This document shows, one piece after another, positions 62,584 to 64,000 of a DNA stretch of 64,000 nt; position 1 is the first letter of the stretch, and each line of letters starts with the position of its first letter. This DNA comes from Cyclobacteriaceae bacterium (GTDB lineage: Bacteria; Bacteroidota; Bacteroidia; Cytophagales; Cyclobacteriaceae): positions 17,343-81,342 of the forward strand of contig JAEUUJ010000027.1 in assembly GCA_016786495.1 (NCBI GenBank), written 5' to 3'. A model generated the notes under the pieces. That model searched no databases. It was not told where the DNA came from and saw only the letters and a program-made list of their open reading frames with translations. The position numbers and the translations under genes were made by a program.

Positions 62584-63444
62584 TTATAAAATCATTTTTT
62601 CAATTGGAATAACGAGAATGCCCTGTGCGCCAAACGACTTCAACTGATCGATCTTTTCCCAAAAATCGTTTTCGTCTACCACAGAATGCAGCGAACTCCA
62701 GCCTGGTTTGCCTAACGGGATAATGGTCGGACTCTTCATACCCGGAATGATGCTGGTGATTTTTTCGATGGCTTCATTCGGGCAGTTCATCAAAATGTAT
62801 TTGTTGTTCTTCGCTTTCTGCACGGCTTCGATGCGGAACAGCAGTTTATCAAGGATTTGTTGCTTGGCGGCTTCAAGGTTCGCACTGCCAATGATCACCG
62901 CCTCCGAGTTCATTACCACCTCAACTTCTTTCAGCCCGTTGCTTAACAAAGTACTGCCGGTACTCACAACATCGCAGATCGCGTCTGCAAGCCCGATGCC
63001 GGGAGCAATTTCAACCGAGCCACTGATCTCGTGTAATCCCGCGGTCAGGTTGTTCTTTTTCAGAAATGCCGTTACAATGTTGGGGTAGGAGGTAGCGATG
63101 TTTTTTCCGTTGAACCAGGAAAGTCCGGTATAGGTTTCTGAACGGGGTATGGCCATGGATAAACGGCAGCGAGCGAAGTCGAGACGTTTAACAATCGTAT
63201 TCTGTTTTTGTTTTTCCGTGAACACGTTTTCGCCCACAATGCCAATGTCGGCTACCTTATCTTCCACGTATTGCGGAATGTCGTCATCACGCAGAAAAAG
63301 AATCTCGACCGGAAAATTCCGGGCCTGTGTTTTGAGTTGGTCTTTGCCGTTGCTGAAGAGAAGGCCGCTTTCCTGGAGTAGGCTCAGCGAGCCTTCCTGC
63401 AGGCGTCCGCTTTTCTGAATGGCAATTCGAAGGAGTGTATTCAT
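62584..63444 (-). CDS. hisG: ATP phosphoribosyltransferase, long form
   Basis: A 286-residue first enzyme of histidine synthesis, joining ATP and PRPP. It begins LLRIAIQKSGRLQEGSL and has the PRPP-binding EIAPGIGLADAICDVVSTGSTLLSNGL. Its C-terminal ACT-like regulatory domain (about 215-286) identifies the long form that binds histidine for feedback inhibition and needs no HisZ. It is the first structural gene behind the attenuator at 63465-63598, so enzyme amount is controlled by charged tRNA-His and activity by histidine itself. Confidence 0.96.
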   Translation of the reverse strand: MNTLLRIAIQKSGRLQEGSLSLLQESGLLFSNGKDQLKTQARNFPVEILFLRDDDIPQYVEDKVADIGIVGENVFTEKQKQNTIVKRLDFARCRLSMAIPRSETYTGLSWFNGKNIATSYPNIVTAFLKKNNLTAGLHEISGSVEIAPGIGLADAICDVVSTGSTLLSNGLKEVEVVMNSEAVIIGSANLEAAKQQILDKLLFRIEAVQKAKNNKYILMNCPNEAIEKITSIIPGMKSPTIIPLGKPGWSSLHSVVDENDFWEKIDQLKSFGAQGILVIPIEKMIL

Positions 63445-63464
63445 ATGTGTTTGTGAATCGTGAT

Positions 63465-63502
63465 AAAAACAAAAAAGGCCTGCCGGATCGCGGCAAGCCT
63501 TT
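63465..63502 (-). terminator. his operon attenuator terminator
   Basis: A 12-bp hairpin (63491-63502 pairing with 63474-63485, one G-U pair, five-base loop) is followed on the minus strand by TTT, G and TTTTT. It stands between the leader peptide and hisG. Its upstream arm can alternatively pair with GGCAGG at 63536-63541, which would dissolve the terminator. Confidence 0.9.
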
Positions 63503-63523
63503 CTTCAAAGTCTTATGGTTTAG

Positions 63524-63598
63524 TTAAAACATAAACCTGCCACGCATCGTGTGAAGTACATGATGGTGGTGCAGATGGATGTTTGTTGTTGTTCTCAT
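63524..63598 (-). CDS. hisL: his operon leader peptide
   Basis: A 24-codon reading frame with ATG at 63596-63598 and TAA at 63524-63526. It encodes MRTTTN followed by IHLHHHHVLH and TMRGRFMF, so six of nine consecutive residues (8-16) are histidine. Such a peptide has no other purpose than to make a ribosome pause when histidyl-tRNA is scarce. The histidine codons overlap the first arm (63566-63574) of an RNA hairpin whose second arm (63536-63543) also pairs with the terminator, the geometry needed for attenuation. It is too short for usual gene finding. Confidence 0.9.
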   Translation of the reverse strand: MRTTTNIHLHHHHVLHTMRGRFMF

Positions 63599-63607
63599 TT
63601 GATGGCT

Positions 63608-63638
63608 CAAAGAAAAGCAACAATTTTAATTTAACAAA
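63608..63638 (-). promoter_or_regulatory. putative promoter of the his operon
   Basis: On the minus strand TTTG (63635-63638) lies 19 bases from TTTCTTTG (63608-63615), close to the Bacteroidota TTTG-N19-TAnnTTTG promoter. The expected start point is only a few bases before the leader-peptide ATG at 63598. Confidence 0.55.
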
Positions 63639-63660
63639 ACTGTTTCGGGATAAACGTTGT

Positions 63661-63668
63661 TAATTTTG
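63661..63668 (+). promoter_or_regulatory. putative -7 element of the TPR lipoprotein gene
   Basis: TAATTTTG matches TAnnTTTG and lies 20 bases before the ATG of the last gene, divergent from the his promoter. The -33 element is not clear. Confidence 0.4.
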
Positions 63669-63688
63669 AGGCCTAACGACTGTTAATC

Positions 63689-64000
63689 ATGATTTTTAGA
63701 GGGATACTGGTAGTATTATGTTTCGCGATAGCTGGCTGCGACAGCGCAGGCACGAAAAAACACCGGTTCCTGCTAAAAGGAAATGCCGAGTTGGCCGACC
63801 GGCATGAGGATGCTGCCATCCGGTATTTTAATGAGGCACTGAAAATAGATTCGTGCTTTGCTGATGCCCATAACAACCTCGGAACGCTGTATTTCCGTCA
63901 GAAAGATTACGGTCAGGCTATTCAGTATTATAGTCAGGCACTCGGCTGCGACCCGACCTACCTGCCGGCTTATTTTAACCGGGCAAATACGTTCTATGAA
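63689..64000 (+). CDS. TPR lipoprotein, N-terminal part
   Basis: The gene starts at the ATG at 63689 and runs off the window; 104 residues are visible. A lipoprotein signal (LVVLCFAIAGCDSAG) is followed by tetratricopeptide repeats: HEDAAIRYFNEALKIDSCFADAHNNLGTLYFR and KDYGQAIQYYSQALGCDPTYLPAYFNRANTFYE follow the 34-residue consensus. It is probably a surface or periplasmic scaffold protein. Full length and further domains cannot be judged. Confidence 0.85.
   Translation, partial: MIFRGILVVLCFAIAGCDSAGTKKHRFLLKGNAELADRHEDAAIRYFNEALKIDSCFADAHNNLGTLYFRQKDYGQAIQYYSQALGCDPTYLPAYFNRANTFYE

Noticed and set aside
1-64000. tRNA, rRNA, known riboswitches, integrases or insertion sequences
   Set aside because: I looked through the intergenic gaps and saw none; nearly all gaps are under 300 bases and are accounted for by promoters, hairpins or repeats.

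Overview
The window reads as a chromosomal segment of a Bacteroidota bacterium, probably of the order Cytophagales. The evidence is SusC/SusD pairs, TonB-linked receptors with carboxypeptidase-regulatory N-termini, 2TM-domain and HTH_34-type regulator proteins, TAnnTTTG-type promoter motifs and few Shine-Dalgarno sites. The order is inferred from gene flavour, not from a marker gene. I found no rRNA, tRNA, CRISPR array, prophage or recognisable insertion sequence.

Left part (1-34.5 kb): the end of a YD-repeat-like protein, pcm, and a copper/heavy-metal cluster (HYC_CC_PP protein, HMA protein, TonB receptor). Next come an exported TPR-CHAT protein paired with an outer-membrane protein, an M23 peptidase, trhO, and two GH92 mannosidases flanking a thioredoxin-like protein. 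These are followed by an ACMSD-type decarboxylase, an M28 peptidase, a GMC oxidoreductase with its gluconate-dehydrogenase-subunit-3 partner, yidD, and a BlaR1/BlaI-like sensor-repressor pair with a visible operator. A small GIY-YIG nuclease gene bounded by inverted copies of a palindromic repeat and followed by a tandem array comes next. Then cysS, DUF72, 2TM, lipocalin-like and regulator genes, ribE, PAP2, ctlX and a flavoprotein lacking the usual redox cysteines.

Middle (34.7-39.1 kb): a DASS carboxylate transporter, a protein fusing the citrate-lyase acyl carrier (CitD) to the beta subunit (CitE), and CitF form a compact citrate uptake-and-cleavage operon closed by a strong terminator.

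Polysaccharide/ribose-type locus (39.3-55 kb): ribokinase, SusC, SusD, three divergent ADP-ribosylglycohydrolase-family proteins, two double-domain esterases, a GRP/DMT-type sugar permease and a lipoprotein lie head to tail in one apparent operon ending at a hairpin terminator. The combination suggests scavenging of ribose from esterified ribosides or ADP-ribose-like compounds, resembling the Bacteroides ribose utilisation (rus) loci. A GH29 fucosidase faces it.

Right end (56.3-63.6 kb): a complete histidine operon, hisG-D-C-B-H-A-F-IE, on the minus strand. It is preceded by a short leader peptide with six histidine codons and a terminator with mutually exclusive pairings, a classic transcription attenuator. 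A TPR lipoprotein runs off the right edge.
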